DNA of 64,000 bases from positions 233,202,556 through 233,266,555 of the forward strand of contig OX336398.1 of NCBI GenBank assembly GCA_946902985.2, in the 5' to 3' direction. Made by a program: the position numbers and the translations under genes. Numbering within the stretch: the stretch's first letter is position 1; the number at the start of each line of letters is the position of its first letter. This DNA is from Meconema thalassinum (lineage: Eukaryota > Arthropoda > Insecta > Orthoptera > Tettigoniidae). Below the pieces are notes generated by a model. It was given only the letters and a program-made list of their open reading frames with translations, did no database searches and was not told where the DNA came from. Shown piece after piece: positions 61,164-64,000 of this stretch.

Positions 61164-61790
61164 ATGTTGAGTAATAGGCGACAACAAAAGATAGGTCACT
61201 TCTCCCACATTCCAATGACTTTGGTAGGAAAGGAGCTTGGGCTACACCAAATAATAGCTCACTCTTCTCCCATTCTAATTACTTTAGAAGTAAAGAAGCG
61301 TGGGCTACACCAAAAGATAGGTCCCTTATCCCCCATTTCAGTGACTTTGAAAGTAAAGAAGCATGGGCTACACCAAAAGATAGCTCACTTCTCCCCCATA
61401 CCAATGACCTTGGAAGTAAATACACTTGGGCAACACCAAAAGATTGGTCGCTTCTCCCCCATTCCAGTGACCTTGGAAGTAAAGAACCTTGGGCTACTCC
61501 AAAAGATAGCTCACTTATCCCCCATTCCAATGACTTTGGAAGTAAAGAGGCTTAGGCTACACCAAAAGATAGGTCACTTCTCCCCCATTCCAATGACCAT
61601 GGAAGGAAAGAAGCTTTGGCTACACCAAAAGATAGCTCACTTCTCCCCCATTCCAATGATTTGGGGAGGAAAGAATCTTGGGCTACACCAAAAGATAGCT
61701 CACTTCTCCCCCATTCCAATGACATGGGGAGGAAAGAATCTTGGGCTACACCAAAAGATTGGCCACTTCTCCTTTCTTACCAGTGGCATT
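61164..61790 (+). repeat. 63-bp minisatellite (about 10 copies) with a continuous 222-codon frame
   Basis: Units of gggctacaccaaaagatagc, tcacttctcccccattccaa and tgactttggaagtaaagaag. 63 bp is 21 codons, so one plus-strand frame (61164-61832) stays open as a 21-residue repeat of the type GLHQKIAHFSPIPMTLEVKK; a second frame gives TPKDSSLLPHSND. Units differ mostly by single substitutions. Embedded between two copies of repeat R. Read as minisatellite, coding possible but unsupported. Confidence 0.85.
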
Positions 61791-61840
61791 GGAATTATCA
61801 TGTACCGTATAGTCCCGTCTTTTAAAAGTTGAGCCGTTGA

Positions 61841-62020
61841 CACATTGTCAGGTGTAGTGTCGAGGCTGACCGCAGCTATGTGGCTTGGTGTCTGTTGTCA
61901 GCCACCGCCGTGGTTCTCCTCAGAGACAGAGGATTGTTTAAACATTAATCTATTGAATACAGAGAGAGCGAGGCCCCGTAGCTCGATCCTCATCAGTGGC
62001 TCGTGGTTATTGAGTTGGGG
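61841..62020 (+). repeat. Interspersed repeat R, copy 3
   Basis: gaccgcagctatgtggcttg, gtgtctgttgtcagcc and ttaatctattgaata match copies 1 and 2. It directly follows the minisatellite. Confidence 0.7.
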
Positions 62021-62123
62021 AATTTGCTCCCTTCCAGGTTTATTGGGCCTTGCCATTCCCCATTGACAATGTGTTGAATAGTTGTGTGGATCTCCTACCT
62101 TCCTTTCTTCTGCCTGGTTACCA

Positions 62124-62702
62124 TCGCTACTTAGTATAAAACAAAGTCCCCGATTCTTGGATATCATGGGTAATCTCGAGAACCACTGGATGGATTTTGA
62201 TGAGGTTTTCTCCATTCTGTAAAAGGATATCGAGGAAGGTTTCTGTAGAAAATAAATTTATTTATAATGAAAGGAAAACAAGCAGTAACGATTTCATTGA
62301 AAAAGTTGAAAAAAAAACCTGGCGTCCGTGCGCTTTTTAAGCTAACGCTGGGCAAATCGTTAAAAATATCAATGTAGGCCTACTATGAGTGTAAGAATTG
62401 TGAAAATTTATACAAAAAGTACATGAGAGCATATCTCTATCTTCAAACATCGCCCACTATAAGATTGGACGGAAGGGGGATTTGTGTTTCATGCATCTAG
62501 CCATTCTTAAATTACGCCTGACAAGAATTCGTTGCACATGCATCTCCATGGTAATATAATTAATACTCCAGTCAGTGATTTTAACCCATCATGCCGAGAC
62601 GTAAAACGGATATAGGTCGTAGTTCATTGAAGTCGAAAAAAAAGCGCTTACCACGTAATGCATTCATAACTGTTCCCGAGCGAAGTCGGGGTGGGTTGAT
62701 AG
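62124..62702 (+). mobile_element. Non-autonomous Helitron-like element, shorter copy
   Basis: Starts tcgctacttagtataaaaca after an A. Closely similar to 42773-43626 but lacks its ~275-bp internal segment. 3' hairpin cccgagcgaagtcggg, where G-C in the other copy has become A-T with pairing preserved. The terminal ctag is mutated to atag. Open frames shared by the two copies have no protein motif. Confidence 0.82.
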
Positions 62703-62725
62703 TCTCTCGATAAAGCAGTATTTTT

Positions 62726-64000
62726 AGCCTACTTTTCACATTTTGTAAAAAGGAGGAGAAAGTAGACTTATGAGATCGATCCGGGAAAATGTGTCTGTTT
62801 GTCTGTCCTTCTGTATGCCTGCCTGGCTGTGTGTGTTCCCCCCCCCCCCTATCAACTCCTAAATGGCTGTACTAATCGAACCTAAATTTGGTATGAGTAA
62901 GGATCACTATCAGAACATCTCAATTCCGTATTTGAAAATGATGTCAGTGCTATATCAACTGCTGAAAAATCGCAATTGAAATTTCAGCTCCATGATGTAT
63001 ATCATGGAAGGTATCCATGGGAGCTATACCAAAATTGGCACACATATAGATAATAATATTTCAGTTATTTTCCAGGAGGCCATACATGACAGTGTTGCCA
63101 AAATGATTCTAAGCCTGCTGATAGGTCCAATTTTTTAATGCAATTGGAATTTCAGCTCCATGTTGTATATCTTCTACACTATCAATTGGATTTCAACCAA
63201 ATTTCGTATGTACTATGTGTAGATAGACAGATATGACTGCGCGTAATCATAAGAGCCACTAGGGCTGCCAACTGATAGTAAATGCACACTTTATTGTTTT
63301 TAAAGGTACAAATACCAATATATCAGAAAGTATGCAAGCCGACAGCTATAAACTATGCACACGTATAGTACCAGACATTCTAGATTAATTTGGAGTAACT
63401 AATGGACCTCAGTACTACCAACATGATTCTAAGCCTGGTTATAGGACCAATTGTAAATACATGTAACTTCTATACTATCAATTGGATTTCAACCAAATTT
63501 CGTATGTGCTATGTGTACACTAACAGATATGACTATGCGTATTCTTTAGAGCAACAAGGGCTGTCAACTGTTAATAAATGCTGTCTCTATATTTTTACCC
63601 TAATATCAATATATCAGAAAGTATTCAAACCAACAGCTCTAAATTTTGCACACTTGTATTACCTTACATTCTAGATTAATTTGGAGTAACTAATACACGT
63701 CAGTGCTGCCAACATGATTCTAAGCCTGCTGATTGGTCCAATTTTAAAATACATGTAATTTCTATACAAATAAATGGCTTTCATCCAAAATTGGCACAGC
63801 AATAGATCATAATAAATCAGATTATATCTGACCAACACATGCATGACATTGTTGCCAACATGATTTTTCGTGGGCTGACAGGTCCAATGTCTAACTACAT
63901 GGTATCCATTGGACTTCAACCAAATTTTGTATTCTGTACCTTAAGAGATGGAACTAAGAATATTTTCAGTCACCAGGGCTGCCAACTGTAGTGCTCTATT
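62726..64000 (+). mobile_element. Hairpin-ended element copy E, running off the window
   Basis: 5' end agcctacttttcacattttg ... agtagacttatgagatcg, gtctgtttgtctgtccttctg microsatellite (62791-62820), then ccccctatcaactcctaaat. Internal units carry ccaacatgattctaagcctg at about 63417 and 63711 with variants at 63102 and 63857. It is an inverted relative of copy C (shared ccttaagagatggaactaag, ccagggctgccaactgt). The 3' hairpin lies beyond the window. Confidence 0.85.

Overview
The window looks like a gene-poor, transposon-dense piece of an animal genome, most likely an insect. The evidence is a mariner transposase remnant, RTE-like non-LTR retrotransposons (LINEs), tRNA-derived SINEs with (AAT)n or A tails, Helitron-type ends, large tandem arrays and no operon-like gene spacing. 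The species cannot be named from the sequence. I found no host protein-coding gene, rRNA gene or intact tRNA gene that I can defend. Nearly every long open frame is a by-product of tandem repeats whose period is a multiple of three, or a decayed transposon frame.

Layout. 1-8926: 69-bp satellite, open at the left edge. 8927-13610: mixed spacer with a truncated SINE (9562-9628), a 1.34-kb foldback element (9741-11083), and a LINE 3' fragment split by a mariner-like element (12343-13174). 13611-25618: a 12-kb satellite of 115/117-bp monomers. It begins inside the C-terminal coding end of that LINE and stops at the LINE 3' tail, so it appears to have grown in place from a LINE. 25876-29063: two decayed LINE copies. 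29064-37186: an 8.1-kb near-perfect inverted repeat (arms about 3.93 kb, 256-bp spacer). 37268-43626: further LINE fragments, a TTAA-flanked MITE, a cluster of SINEs and a Helitron-like element. 43627-51916: mostly unassigned sequence with a (AAATAAAC)n block and two SINEs. 51917-64000: a nest dominated by five copies of one element family. These have an asymmetric inverted repeat, a CA/CAGA-rich microsatellite, internal tandem repeats and a conserved 16-nt 5-6-5 hairpin near the 3' end. That architecture matches Helentron-associated (HINE / DINE-1-like) elements.

There is no gene pathway here; the biology is insertion history. Many layers can be ordered because target-site duplications survive: mariner in LINE (TA), SINE fragment in LINE reverse transcriptase (11 bp), MITE in LINE (TTAA), SINE in hairpin element in LINE, and hairpin element in hAT. 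The least ordinary items are the satellite born from a LINE tail, the hairpin-ended family with three different internal repeat cargoes, and the giant palindrome.
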